Source of the DNA: Marifrigoribacter sp047730175
GTDB lineage: Bacteria; Bacteroidota; Bacteroidia; Flavobacteriales; Flavobacteriaceae
NCBI RefSeq assembly: GCF_047730175.1
Contig: NZ_CP159833.1
Location: 124,001 to 188,000 of the forward strand
Length of the DNA stretch: 64,000 nucleotides
Direction of reading: 5' to 3'
The notes under the pieces: model-generated
Told to the model about the DNA's origin: nothing
Database searches by the model: none
What the model saw: only the letters and a program-made list of their open reading frames with translations
Shown: positions 42,463-51,098 of the stretch, piece by piece
How the letters are laid out: each line of letters starts with the position of its first letter
Position numbering within the stretch: position 1 is the stretch's first letter
Translations under genes and position numbers: made by a program

Positions 42463-43599
42463 ATGCAAAAAATCTATTTTCTTCTTATTGTATTTATTTT
42501 TATCTCCTGTAAAACAGAAAACAAAAAAGAGATCAACACTAGTGCTTCAGAAAAACAAATACAATCTGTTGACTATGCGAAAGGATTTGACATTCAACAT
42601 CATGAAAATTACAAAGTACTAAATGTAAAAAACGCGTGGCCCGGTTCAGAAAAGATATTTTCATATGCTATAATAAACAAAGGGGTTACGCTTGATAACC
42701 CAGATGACTATGATGCAGTCATAGAAATACCTTTAAATTCTATAGTTGTTACTTCAACAACACATATTCCCTCTCTAGAAATGCTTGGTGTTTCAGAGAA
42801 ACTTATTGGATTCCCTAACTTAGAGTATATATCCTCTCCATTTACAAGAAAAAGAATTAATAATGGAGAAATAAAAGAGCTTGGCAATAACGAAGACATA
42901 AACACAGAAATTTTAATTGAACTCAACCCAGATATCGTAATAGGTTTCGGAATAGACGGAAACAACAAATCACTTAACACCATTTCCAATACAGGAATAC
43001 CAGTACTATATAATGGCGACTGGACGGAAACTTCACCCTTAGGTAAAGCTGAATGGATTAAGTTTTTTGGAGTACTTTTCGATAAAGAAAAAGAAGCAGA
43101 TCGTATTTTTTCAGATATTGAAGCAAAATATTCAGAAGCTAAAAAAATAGCCCAACAAGCGAAGGAAACCCCAACTGTTCTAAGCGGAGCTATGTTTAAA
43201 GATATTTGGTATTTACCACAAGGTCAAAGTTGGGTCGCACAATTTATTGAAGATGCCAATGGAGATTATCTTTGGAAAGATAGCGAAGGGACCGGAAGCC
43301 TTTCTTTAAACCTAGAAAATGTGTTAGTAAAGGGACAACAAGCAGAATTTTGGATTGCTCCTGGATATTTTAACAGCAAGCAACAAATGACAGAAAACCA
43401 CAGTGTTTATGGTAACTTTGATGCTTTTAAAAATGACAATATTTTTAGTTTCGCAAATAAAAAAGGGGAAACTGGCGGAGTATTATATTATGAATTAGGC
43501 CCGAATAGACCCGATATCATTTTAAAGGATTTAATAAAGGTTCTGCATCCTGAGCTTTTACCTGACCATAATTTATACTTTTTCGATAAAATCGAATAA
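42463..43599 (+). CDS. btuF: Cobalamin ABC transporter substrate-binding lipoprotein
   Basis: A 378-residue periplasmic binding lipoprotein (signal IYFLLIVFIFISCKTE, lipobox Cys16) of the iron-siderophore/cobalamin type. Two lobes carry VVTSTTHIPSLEMLGVSEKLIGFPNL near 100-125 and ILIELNPDIVIGFGIDG near 147-163. The start at 42463 is preferred over a TTG six bases upstream. A TATTTTTG box sits only 4 bases before the ATG, so the leader may be absent or the true promoter lies further up. It overlaps btuC by the shared A of TAATG. Confidence 0.85.
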   Translation: MQKIYFLLIVFIFISCKTENKKEINTSASEKQIQSVDYAKGFDIQHHENYKVLNVKNAWPGSEKIFSYAIINKGVTLDNPDDYDAVIEIPLNSIVVTSTTHIPSLEMLGVSEKLIGFPNLEYISSPFTRKRINNGEIKELGNNEDINTEILIELNPDIVIGFGIDGNNKSLNTISNTGIPVLYNGDWTETSPLGKAEWIKFFGVLFDKEKEADRIFSDIEAKYSEAKKIAQQAKETPTVLSGAMFKDIWYLPQGQSWVAQFIEDANGDYLWKDSEGTGSLSLNLENVLVKGQQAEFWIAPGYFNSKQQMTENHSVYGNFDAFKNDNIFSFANKKGETGGVLYYELGPNRPDIILKDLIKVLHPELLPDHNLYFFDKIE

Positions 43600-44627
43600 T
43601 GGAAAACAATAGATCATATCGTGTTTATTTTATTATTATGCTACTAGCATTAGTAGTCTTTTTTATACTAAACATTAGCTTAGGATCTGTATCCATACCA
43701 TTTAAAGATGTAATTTCTAGCTTGCTAGGATCAAGTTCAAAAGAATCATGGCACTATATCATCATCGATTATCGCCTTCCTAAATCTCTTACCGCAATAA
43801 TAACTGGCGGAGGTTTAGCTGTAGCAGGACTATTAATGCAAACACTTTTCAGGAATCCATTAGCGGGCCCTTTTGTTTTAGGACTAAGTAGCGGCGCAAG
43901 TTTAGGCGTTGCTATCTTAATATTAGGCGCCAGTGCATTTGGAAGTGTGTTAGGAGGCTTTCTATTAAACTCCTGGAGCTTAGTGATCGCTTCAGCCCTA
44001 GGCAGCTTTCTTGTGCTGCTTGCGGTTATGGCTGTTGCCTTGAGAGTTAAGGATACTATGGCGATCTTAATTATAGGTTTAATGTTCGGCTCTGTTACCG
44101 GAGCTGTCGTGTCAGTACTCTCCTATTTTAGTGATGCAGAACAATTACAGCAATACATTTTTTGGTCTTTTGGAAGCCTTGGAAACATGTCATGGAATAA
44201 CTTAATTATATTATCTATCTGTTTTATTATAGGTATTTTAACAAGTATTACCTGTATTAAACCTTTAAATATGTTATTGTTAGGAGAAAACTATGCAAAA
44301 AGCATGGGACTTAACTTTAAACGGACCACATTTTTAATTATAATTGCAACGAGTATTTTAGCTGGAGGAATTACAGCTTTTGCAGGACCAATAGCTTTTA
44401 TAGGTTTGGCAGTACCTCATTTAACCAGACAATTTATTACCACTTCTAATCATAAAATTCTTCTTCCAGCTGTGTTACTTTGCGGAAGTATCTTAATGCT
44501 TATTTGCGATACCATAGCTCAAATTCCTTTTAGTGAATACACATTGCCTATAAATGCAATTACATCGCTATTAGGCGCGCCCATAGTGATTTGGCTATTA
44601 ATAAGAAAACGTAAATTATTGTTTTAA
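43599..44627 (+). CDS. btuC: FecCD/BtuC-family ABC transporter permease
   Basis: A 342-residue permease with about ten membrane helices. The family signature RLPKSLTAIITGGGLAVAGLLMQTLFRNPLAGPFVLGLSSGA lies near 64-105, GLMFGSVTGAVVSVLSYF near 158-175, and the coupling helix region is ITAFAGPIAFIGLAVPHLTRQF near 258-279. It moves cobalamin across the inner membrane with the neighbouring ATPase and binding protein. Start and stop overlap with both neighbours by one base, a tightly coupled operon. Confidence 0.9.
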   Translation: MENNRSYRVYFIIMLLALVVFFILNISLGSVSIPFKDVISSLLGSSSKESWHYIIIDYRLPKSLTAIITGGGLAVAGLLMQTLFRNPLAGPFVLGLSSGASLGVAILILGASAFGSVLGGFLLNSWSLVIASALGSFLVLLAVMAVALRVKDTMAILIIGLMFGSVTGAVVSVLSYFSDAEQLQQYIFWSFGSLGNMSWNNLIILSICFIIGILTSITCIKPLNMLLLGENYAKSMGLNFKRTTFLIIIATSILAGGITAFAGPIAFIGLAVPHLTRQFITTSNHKILLPAVLLCGSILMLICDTIAQIPFSEYTLPINAITSLLGAPIVIWLLIRKRKLLF

Positions 44628-45418
44628 TGCAAAATGAAAACAAAAATATCGTCCTTTCAACTAATGATCTTTCAACAGGGTATCTGACAAAGAAGTCTGA
44701 ATCTGTAATCTCTAACCATATAAACATCGCTATTCAAAAAGGGCTCTTGGTAGGTATTGTGGGAACTAACGGAATTGGAAAGTCTACATTGCTAAGAACT
44801 TTAGGGAAGATGCAGCCTTTACTTCATGGTGTTGTTTCAATTAAAAATAAAAAATTAAAAGAATATACTTCCTTTGGTTTAGCTGAAGTCATGAGTATTG
44901 TATTAACCGAAGCTCCTGCTTCACAAAATCTTACCGTATTAGAATTGGTTTCCTTAGGGAGACAACCCTACACCAATTGGTTAGGGACTCTAAATGAGAA
45001 AGATAAAGAGTGTATTTTAAATGCTTTAGCGCTTACCGATACAGAAAAACTAAAGAACAAAAAGTGTTTTGAACTGAGTGATGGTCAAAAGCAACGTGTT
45101 ATGATAGCAAGAGCATTAGCTCAAGATACAGAAATTATATTATTAGATGAACCCACTACTCATTTGGATTTATATCATAGAGCCTATATTTTAAAATTAC
45201 TTAAAAAGTTAACTAAAGATACCGGAAAGACCATACTCTACTCTACGCATGAAATAGATTTAGCCATACAGCTAAGTGATAAAATGATTGTTATGACTCC
45301 GAATTTAGTCCATTTTGATACGCCTAAAAACCTAATTGAATCAGATTGTTTTCAAACACTATTTCCTGAAAATATTATTGAATTTGAAAAAAATACAGGT
45401 AGGTTTATAATTAAATAA
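44627..45418 (+). CDS. btuD: Cobalamin ABC transporter ATP-binding protein
   Basis: A 263-residue ABC ATPase. Walker A is GTNGIGKSTLLRTLG near 45-59. The signature is ELSDGQKQRVMIARALAQ near 145-162, followed by Walker B IILLDEPTTHLD and the switch histidine in ILYSTHEID. It couples ATP hydrolysis to cobalamin import through the adjacent permease. The specificity is from context. Last gene of the btuFCD operon. Confidence 0.9.
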   Translation: MQNENKNIVLSTNDLSTGYLTKKSESVISNHINIAIQKGLLVGIVGTNGIGKSTLLRTLGKMQPLLHGVVSIKNKKLKEYTSFGLAEVMSIVLTEAPASQNLTVLELVSLGRQPYTNWLGTLNEKDKECILNALALTDTEKLKNKKCFELSDGQKQRVMIARALAQDTEIILLDEPTTHLDLYHRAYILKLLKKLTKDTGKTILYSTHEIDLAIQLSDKMIVMTPNLVHFDTPKNLIESDCFQTLFPENIIEFEKNTGRFIIK

Positions 45419-45571
45419 ATTAGAATACAAGCGAAATTTTGTGTTCACTCCTACGTTATTTACCTAACTAGAGGTAGCCATTTCTTGTTAAAAGGTAATT
45501 ATATTCTATCCTGGTATTGTTTTGTTCGTTCCTTTTCAGTTTTAATGTCGGACTATTGCTAGTAATTTGGT

Positions 45572-45796
45572 TTATTCTATAATTTCGTAGTCAATACTTA
45601 GTTTTCGCAAAGCTCTTAATGCAGAACCAGTATTTTTATCATTCAGCTCAATATCCACAGCGTCTCCTTCTAAGAGTATATCTGTAAGCTCATTAGATAA
45701 GGATCCATCAATGTTAGATGATATCTCCACAATACAATTAGCGATCGCCCTTCTATCGGGCCTTTGAGCACTACAAGACAATAAATTTAATTTCAT
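45572..45796 (-). CDS. Small 74-aa protein of unknown function
   Basis: A compact alpha/beta protein: LNLLSCSAQRPDRRAIANCI, then ELTDILLEGDAVDIELNDKN and ALRALRKLSIDYEIIE. The C-terminal half recalls the ribosomal L7/L12 C-terminal fold, but this is only an impression. It lies 26 bases after the DUF1853 gene on the same strand, so it may be co-transcribed. The 45419-45571 gap downstream shows nothing recognisable. Confidence 0.55.
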   Translation of the reverse strand: MKLNLLSCSAQRPDRRAIANCIVEISSNIDGSLSNELTDILLEGDAVDIELNDKNTGSALRALRKLSIDYEIIE

Positions 45797-45822
45797 AATA
45801 ATAATTAATTAATTAAACAAAA

Positions 45823-46620
45823 CTACCACCAAATAATAAAAAAAGCTACATAGGTATCTTTATATTTTTGCCAACATAATGGAGCTTGCTTTTCTTTCAT
45901 ACTTGTTTCAATGTATCTTTCTACCCCATTAAAATGGGTCCAGCTTTCATTTTCAGATGGTTCCATTCCCCACTCTTTTTTTGAAGGCATATAATAGTTT
46001 TTTTCTGAATTATCACCCCTAATAAATGTCTCAAAATTTATATAATAGCCTTTTATGGCTTTTTCATACATGGGGCTAAAGCTTGCCTTATATTCATAAG
46101 GAATAAACAATGAAGCTAATAAACATAATGCTTGAGAAGCTTTATCGACTTCTATTGTATTCAAGGTTGATTTAGTACAATTATGATACAATAAAGGAAA
46201 TTGTTTTCTTTTTAATTTTTCTAATTTTTCTTTTAATGAATCATTTCTATTCGGGCCAATCCAGTTATTTATTGGCTCCGAAGAGATGCTTGGATCAAAT
46301 AGGTAAAACTTATACGCCAATTCCATATGGATTAAAGCTTTCGTATTTAGTTCTTCAATAATAAAATCAATTTCACCTATGGTTTTTTTATCTTCAAATA
46401 CCTGAACGTTTTCATAAAGCACTCTGTAGTTGGAAGATGATTTAATTAATTCAGAAACTATTTTTTCTGCTAAATGCCCCAATCTTATATGGGTTGGTAA
46501 TTGAAACTCCAGGTCTGTTGTTAGGTTTAATTCCGATAAATTAAAAGTTTGTAAACCCCTAATTGAAAAGTCTAGACTCCTTGCTTCTACTATGGATGTG
46601 ATCCTTGACTTCCTGTTCAT
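45823..46620 (-). CDS. DUF1853 family protein
   Basis: A 265-residue protein that fits DUF1853. Recognisable segments are LGHLAEKIVSELIKSSSNYRVLYENVQV, then TIGEIDFIIEELNTKALIHMELAYKFYLFD with a nuclease-like D..E.K arrangement (EIDFI and HMELAYKFY), and RKQFPLLYH. The D-E-K pattern suggests a PD-(D/E)xK fold, function untested. It begins 14 bases inside a degenerate left core of the - strand cassette remnant. Confidence 0.7.
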   Translation of the reverse strand: MNRKSRITSIVEARSLDFSIRGLQTFNLSELNLTTDLEFQLPTHIRLGHLAEKIVSELIKSSSNYRVLYENVQVFEDKKTIGEIDFIIEELNTKALIHMELAYKFYLFDPSISSEPINNWIGPNRNDSLKEKLEKLKRKQFPLLYHNCTKSTLNTIEVDKASQALCLLASLFIPYEYKASFSPMYEKAIKGYYINFETFIRGDNSEKNYYMPSKKEWGMEPSENESWTHFNGVERYIETSMKEKQAPLCWQKYKDTYVAFFIIWW

Positions 46621-46771
46621 TTTTTAAATTAGCCACAAGGTATTTGTATATGTTTTGTTGCGTGGTTAAGCTCCTAAATTAGGAAATAAAAACGGAATAG
46701 AAAATTCGAAGGGAACTTCGTAAGCAAGCTAGGACCTAGCCCTTAATTATATACTTTGTTGGCTCACGTTT
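46620..46771 (-). repeat. Degenerate attC-like site on the - strand
   Basis: Read on the - strand: right core ACGTGAGCCAAC, spacer AAA, arm GTATATAATTAAGGGC, then hairpins (GCTAGGTCCTAGC, CGAAGTTCCCTTCG), then GCAACAAAACATATAC and the left core CTTGTGGCTAATTT leading into the DUF1853 gene. The layout matches the array sites at 25.8-33.4 kb, with more mismatches. The two cores belong to different cassettes. Confidence 0.6.
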
Positions 46772-46772
46772 T

Positions 46773-47327
46773 TTAATCAGACTGAGAATCATAATTTTTT
46801 AATTCCAAATTTTTTAAAACACTGTCTTTTAGAATAAATGTTATTTTAGTTAATTGTGATTGAATATTTTGTTGCTCTGTTTTTAATTCCAATAGATCTT
46901 TTTCATATAGTTCAATAACTTTTTCATTTGAATCTAAATTATTAAAGAATGAGACTATTGCGATAATGGCGTTAGTGATTAATAAAAGGTCTTTTATACT
47001 TGGAACAATTAAATCTTTTAAATATTTATTTCTTTTGTATTCAAAGTGTTTTAAATTCAGACATTCTTTGGCTTTTTCTCCTAATACATATCCGTAACCA
47101 TTCTCTCCAGTAATACCTCTTAAACAGTTTAGTTACTTTAATTCGCTTGTAATTTCTCTAATTGTTTCTATTGAAAGTTTAAATTTCCTTGATAGATACT
47201 CGTCATCAGATAAAGATTGCATTCCTTTTTATTGATACTCTTTTGAAGAAAACCAATTTTCATTTTTTTCAGTAATTGATTTTAAAACTCTATCATGATA
47301 TTTATATCTATTGAAAATGTTATTCAT
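46773..47327 (-). pseudogene. Pseudogene with two in-frame stops (cassette remnant)
   Basis: From ATG (47327) one frame runs 184 codons to TAA at 46773 but is broken by TAA after WFSSKEYQ and again after ITSELK. The intact parts read like a protein: a possible winged-helix start (MQSLSDDEYLSRKFKLSIET, IREITSELK), then a hydrophobic helix (LLLITNAIIAIVSFF) and a C-terminal coiled coil (LLELKTEQQNIQSQLTKITF). The family is unknown. It lies between array-type cores: left core at 47344-47357, right core at 46760-46771. Confidence 0.65.
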
Positions 47328-47343
47328 TCGTGATATTTATTTC

Positions 47344-47357
47344 AAATGTTACACAAC
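47344..47357 (-). repeat. Cassette left core (- strand)
   Basis: On the - strand this reads GTTGTGTAACATTT: GTT, seven variable bases, A at position 11, then TTT, exactly the left-core form of the 25-34 kb array. Its expected partner (complement of GTGTAAC) is not found at the other end of the pseudogene, where the right core has GTGAGCC instead. Confidence 0.6.
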
Positions 47358-47435
47358 GTATTACATAAAATACTTCACTATTCTTATCCCATCATTTTAA
47401 GAGGATAAAATTTCTTTGCTGATTATTACGGACTC

Positions 47436-47528
47436 CTATTTTTTAAGATTTTTTCTATACTTCAAATAAGCTCTAATTAAAATAATTGGTATAATTATCA
47501 ACACCCAACCGAATAAATCTTCCATCAT
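47436..47528 (-). CDS. Possible 30-aa single-pass membrane protein
   Basis: ATG (47528) opens a 30-codon frame, MMEDLFGWVLIIIPIILIRA then YLKYRKNLKK, with one hydrophobic helix and a positively charged end. It is preceded by a poly-A tract and, further upstream, by a left-core-like GTTGTAGTGTAGTGG (47550-47564). Short hydrophobic proteins of this type occur widely, but there is no independent proof of expression. Confidence 0.4.
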   Translation of the reverse strand: MMEDLFGWVLIIIPIILIRAYLKYRKNLKK

Positions 47529-47690
47529 ATTTTTTTTTTTTAAATTAAACCACTACACTACAACACCTTATAAACTCATTATAATGAAAATCTTAAACTG
47601 ATTAATATTGTAGCTCCTCTTTTGCTATAGCCATTAGTTCTAAAAAACACCTTAATAGATAGTAGCCTTAAACTAATTTATATAAACAAA

Positions 47691-47735
47691 TATCCCCAAA
47701 CCGTTTGCAAAAGCAAACAGGACGGGGATAGAGTA
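47691..47735 (-). repeat. Recurrent GC-rich hairpin element, copy 2
   Basis: On the - strand: CTCTATCCCC, GTCCTGTTTGCTTTTGCAAACGG, TTTGGGGAT. ATCCCC pairs with GGGGAT and GTTTGC with GCAAAC around TTTT. It is a diverged copy of the element at 25068-25120. Apart from it, 47565-47829 upstream of rmuC shows no gene. Confidence 0.55.
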
Positions 47736-47829
47736 TAAAATTACAAAAAATAAAGGAAGTAATCAAAGAATGATATTAAATAAAAAACTATTCTTAAATT
47801 TACTTTTTATAAGCATTATCCATTTTTCT

Positions 47830-49149
47830 ATGTCTGAAACCTTTCTTTTTTTAGTTCTTGCCTTTGTCACCATGATCATTGGAGCTTTTATTGGCAGTGT
47901 ATTTATGCGCCTTAAACATAAATCGACCACCGGTACCTTAGAAGAACGCCTTTCGCAATCCAAATTAAACGAAGAAAAACTACAAGAGCGTTTTGAAAGC
48001 GCTATCGATGAACGCGAACACATTCGTGAAGAAAAAGATGAACTCAGCATAGAACTTACCAAGCGTACTTCAGAGCTTCATAACCTAGACGTCAAAAACC
48101 GAGAGCAAAAAGCAGAGGTTGAAAAACTACAAGAAAAATTTACCAAGGAATTCGAGAATTTAGCGAACAAGATTTTAGAGGAAAAATCTGAAAAGTTTAC
48201 CATTCAGAATAGAGAAAACATAAAAAATATTTTAGCTCCCTTACAAGAAAAAATCACCACGTTCGAAAAGAAGGTCGATACTACCCAAAAGGAAAGTATT
48301 AGTATGCATTCCGCCTTAAAGGAACAATTATTAGGTTTGAAAGATCTTAATGTACAAATGACCAAAGATGCATCTAATCTAACGCGAGCATTAAAAGGAG
48401 ATAGTAAACTACAAGGAAACTGGGGTGAATTGGTATTGGAAAGGGTGCTTGAAAAATCTGGACTTGAAAAAGACAGAGAGTATTTTGTGCAACAAAGTTT
48501 TACGCTAGAAGATGGTTCTCGTGTGTTACCCGATGTGGTACTTCATCTTCCAGACGGCAAAAAAATGATTATTGACTCCAAGGTATCCATCACTGATTAC
48601 AGTCGTTTTGTTAATGCTGAAGATGAGGATGAAAAAGAACGCTATTTAAAAGCGCATATCAATTCCATTAATAAACATATCGATCAATTATCTGCTAAGA
48701 ATTACCAAGATTTATACGATATAGAATCGCCTGACTTTGTATTAATGTTTATCCCTATTGAACCTGCTTTTGCAGTAGCGATAAACCATGACAATCACTT
48801 ATACAACAAAGCGTTCGAAAAAAATATTGTCATTGTTACTCCTTCTACCCTATTGGCTACATTGCGTACGGTTGATTCTATGTGGAACAATGAAAAGCAG
48901 CAGCAAAACGCCTTAGAAATCGCTTCACAAGCAGGAAGATTGTACGATCAATTTGTAAATCTTACGGAAGATTTAATTAAAGTGGGAAATCAGTTAAAAA
49001 CAGTACAAGGGAGTTATGATGGTACTATGAAAAAATTGACTGGAAAGGGAAACTTGATTACAAAAGTTGAAAGCATTAAAAAATTAGGTATCAAACAAAA
49101 GAAACACCTCAACGACAAATTATTAGACCGAGCCAATGACGAAGATTAG
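47830..49149 (+). CDS. rmuC: DNA recombination protein RmuC
   Basis: A 439-residue RmuC-family protein. It has an N-terminal membrane helix (FLFLVLAFVTMIIGAFIGSVFM), a long coiled coil (about 35-170) and a restriction-endonuclease-like core with GNWGELVLERVLEKSGL near 198-214, VLPDVVLHLPDGKKMIIDSKVSITDY near 236-261 and FVLMFIPIEPAFAVAI. RmuC limits inversions at short inverted repeats. The start at 47830 is preferred; an in-frame codon at 47770 would add 20 less typical residues. A palindrome-rich array in the same region is an interesting neighbour but rmuC is a core gene. Confidence 0.9.
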   Translation: MSETFLFLVLAFVTMIIGAFIGSVFMRLKHKSTTGTLEERLSQSKLNEEKLQERFESAIDEREHIREEKDELSIELTKRTSELHNLDVKNREQKAEVEKLQEKFTKEFENLANKILEEKSEKFTIQNRENIKNILAPLQEKITTFEKKVDTTQKESISMHSALKEQLLGLKDLNVQMTKDASNLTRALKGDSKLQGNWGELVLERVLEKSGLEKDREYFVQQSFTLEDGSRVLPDVVLHLPDGKKMIIDSKVSITDYSRFVNAEDEDEKERYLKAHINSINKHIDQLSAKNYQDLYDIESPDFVLMFIPIEPAFAVAINHDNHLYNKAFEKNIVIVTPSTLLATLRTVDSMWNNEKQQQNALEIASQAGRLYDQFVNLTEDLIKVGNQLKTVQGSYDGTMKKLTGKGNLITKVESIKKLGIKQKKHLNDKLLDRANDED

Positions 49150-49221
49150 TTCTTTGAAGTAATACACAAACAAAAAAGGAAAGAATAGATTGGTTTCATG
49201 TCTTTTTATTTTAAAGACATG

Positions 49222-49259
49222 AAAAAAAAGCGCTTTCTTGAGAAAAGCACTTTTTTTTA
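49222..49259. terminator. Bidirectional terminator between rmuC and the DUF5777 gene
   Basis: AAAAAAAAGCGCTTTC and GAAAAGCACTTTTTTTT pair with one mismatch around TTGA. A-run and T-run on either side allow use from both directions. Confidence 0.8.
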
Positions 49260-49275
49260 TTTTATAAAATTGGTC

Positions 49276-50145
49276 TTAAAACACCCTACTTAAGTTAAAT
49301 CCGAAAAAGAAATCGGTACTTCCCCAATCTCCTGTGGCATTAATAATATATCCTTCTTCAAACATCGCTTGAGCATTAGAAAAATGCACTTGAAACACGT
49401 GTCCACCAGTTTCTATATCAACTCCTACAGATAATGGGTCTCTAAAATTAGAATTACTATTTCTGTTTAAATGAAGTCCATAATCTAAATTAATACTCAC
49501 ACGTTTCGAAATTTTATATCTACCTCCCAATCCAACTGCAAACTGATCATTATCTTCATCATAAGTATCTGCACCATCAAAACTTCGAGTTGCAAGGTTC
49601 TCATGAATATAAGTAGGGGCTAGTAAAAAAGAAAATTTTTCTGAAAACTTTCTAGACACTAACACTTGTGATGTATAAGTAAACTTATGTCCAAAATCTA
49701 AATTAGGATACACATCATCATTTAATGAATTATTCATTGTTACTAAATTATACCCTACTACTGCGACAGGTGATCCATCAGATTTTTGATGTACTAACCT
49801 ATATTTTGCATGTAATCCATATTTCTGATTGAGCGAGCTTCGAGCTACCCCTAGATTCAACCAATCATTAATACCATAAATAAATTTTATTTGTGTTAAA
49901 GATTCGTCAAGTCCAAATAAATCTTCGATCCCATTTTTTACGGTTCCAAAGCGGTGTGATATAATAAGATAAAAATCTTTTTTACTTACTAATTTTGTTG
50001 TTTCAAAATTGACCACTTTAAGCCCTTTAAAAGCAGATTCAACAGTAGTATCTTCAACTACATCGCCTTCTAATTCGCTTAATAAATCATCTTGTGAAAA
50101 GGTGATAAACGGAACTAAAAGACAAAAGAATAATGTTTTTTTCAT
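49276..50145 (-). CDS. DUF5777 family outer-membrane beta-barrel protein
   Basis: A 289-residue protein with a signal peptide (LFFCLLVPFITFSQ, residues 4-17) and a beta-barrel-like pattern of alternating strands. Typical text is KDFYLIISHRFGTVKNGIEDLFGLDESLTQIKFIYGI near 56-92. It ends FFFGFNLSRVF with a terminal Phe, as outer-membrane barrels do. It is the last gene of a four-gene operon with cytochrome c, YceI and OB-fold genes. Function unknown. Confidence 0.82.
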   Translation of the reverse strand: MKKTLFFCLLVPFITFSQDDLLSELEGDVVEDTTVESAFKGLKVVNFETTKLVSKKDFYLIISHRFGTVKNGIEDLFGLDESLTQIKFIYGINDWLNLGVARSSLNQKYGLHAKYRLVHQKSDGSPVAVVGYNLVTMNNSLNDDVYPNLDFGHKFTYTSQVLVSRKFSEKFSFLLAPTYIHENLATRSFDGADTYDEDNDQFAVGLGGRYKISKRVSINLDYGLHLNRNSNSNFRDPLSVGVDIETGGHVFQVHFSNAQAMFEEGYIINATGDWGSTDFFFGFNLSRVF

Positions 50146-50147
50146 AG

Positions 50148-50525
50148 TTATTTTATAAGGTTAGATTGATCAAATTTTACAATTTCGAAAAGATCGTCGT
50201 ATCCTATACAACGTCCTTTAATAGTTACTTTATCATTTATAGAAGTTCCAGAAACAACCGCATCAAAACTGCATTGCACAGCATTGTCTAAAGTAACAAA
50301 ATTGGCACCTATTTCAGTAATAGTCCCTGAAACTTCAATTGTTTTATTTAATTCATCCGCAGAATCATTCGCTTTAAAAATAGCTGCTAATTCTGTTGCA
50401 TATATCGATTTAAAAGCTTCTTCTGTATTAATATCTCTATGATCTTGGTACATATAATTGTATCCGAAATATAAACCAAGCACAAATATTAAAGCCAATA
50501 TGACTAGATTACGTCTTTTTTTCAT
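50148..50525 (-). CDS. OB-fold (tRNA_anti-like) membrane-anchored protein
   Basis: A 125-residue protein with an N-terminal membrane helix (LVILALIFVLGLYFGYNYMY) and an OB-fold beta-barrel (TIEVSGTITEIGANFVTLDNAVQCSFDAVV, then INDKVTIKGRCIGYDDLFEIVKFDQ). Proteins like this, with a pair of cysteines (Cys92 and Cys106 region), are frequent in Bacteroidota next to YceI and DUF5777 genes. The ligand is unknown. Confidence 0.78.
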   Translation of the reverse strand: MKKRRNLVILALIFVLGLYFGYNYMYQDHRDINTEEAFKSIYATELAAIFKANDSADELNKTIEVSGTITEIGANFVTLDNAVQCSFDAVVSGTSINDKVTIKGRCIGYDDLFEIVKFDQSNLIK

Positions 50526-50535
50526 AGGTATTGAT

Positions 50536-51087
50536 TTAGATTATTAATTTAAGACGGTATGTTGTTAAAACATTAATTTCTTCAGCAATTTTACTACTCA
50601 CAACTTTTGGAATTTCTATATTAAAATCTGATGGTTTTAATACAAAACTTGTAGTAAGCATAAGTACAGATCCATCCTTTTTTATCATTACTAGAGCTTC
50701 AATATCTTTATCAGTTCCATGCATATTCACAGTACCTGATACCGTAAATGTTTGTTCTACTTCAGAAACTTGAGAAAGATCAAAATCTTTAATTTTTCCT
50801 CTAAATGTAGTTTTTGGAAATTTTGAAGACTCCGCATAATTTTCATTAAAGTGCTCTTCCATTAATGCTACTTTAAATCGGAATCCTTTCATTAAAGCTA
50901 AGCTAGCAAAAGTTCCATCTTCTTTTAGTATAGCACTTACATTTTCATTTTTAGCTTTTACTTCTTCAAAAGAAGGTACTGAAGCTTCAAAATTAATGGT
51001 TCCTGTTTTAGTACTAAAAAATTGTTGTGCACTTAATGTAAGTGAAATGCTAACGAAACATAAAACTGTAAGAATAAATTTTTTCAT
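50536..51087 (-). CDS. YceI family periplasmic protein
   Basis: A 183-residue protein with signal peptide (LTVLCFVSISLTLSAQ) and a YceI lipocalin-like barrel. FFSTKTGTINFEASVPSFEEVKAKNENVSAIL lies near 23-54, ESSKFPKTTFRGKIKDF near 86-102 and VSGTVNMHGTDKDIEALV near 116-133. YceI proteins bind isoprenoids; here it may help respiratory or envelope function with the cytochrome encoded 11 bases upstream. Confidence 0.88.
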   Translation of the reverse strand: MKKFILTVLCFVSISLTLSAQQFFSTKTGTINFEASVPSFEEVKAKNENVSAILKEDGTFASLALMKGFRFKVALMEEHFNENYAESSKFPKTTFRGKIKDFDLSQVSEVEQTFTVSGTVNMHGTDKDIEALVMIKKDGSVLMLTTSFVLKPSDFNIEIPKVVSSKIAEEINVLTTYRLKLII

Positions 51088-51098
51088 AATATTTTTTT

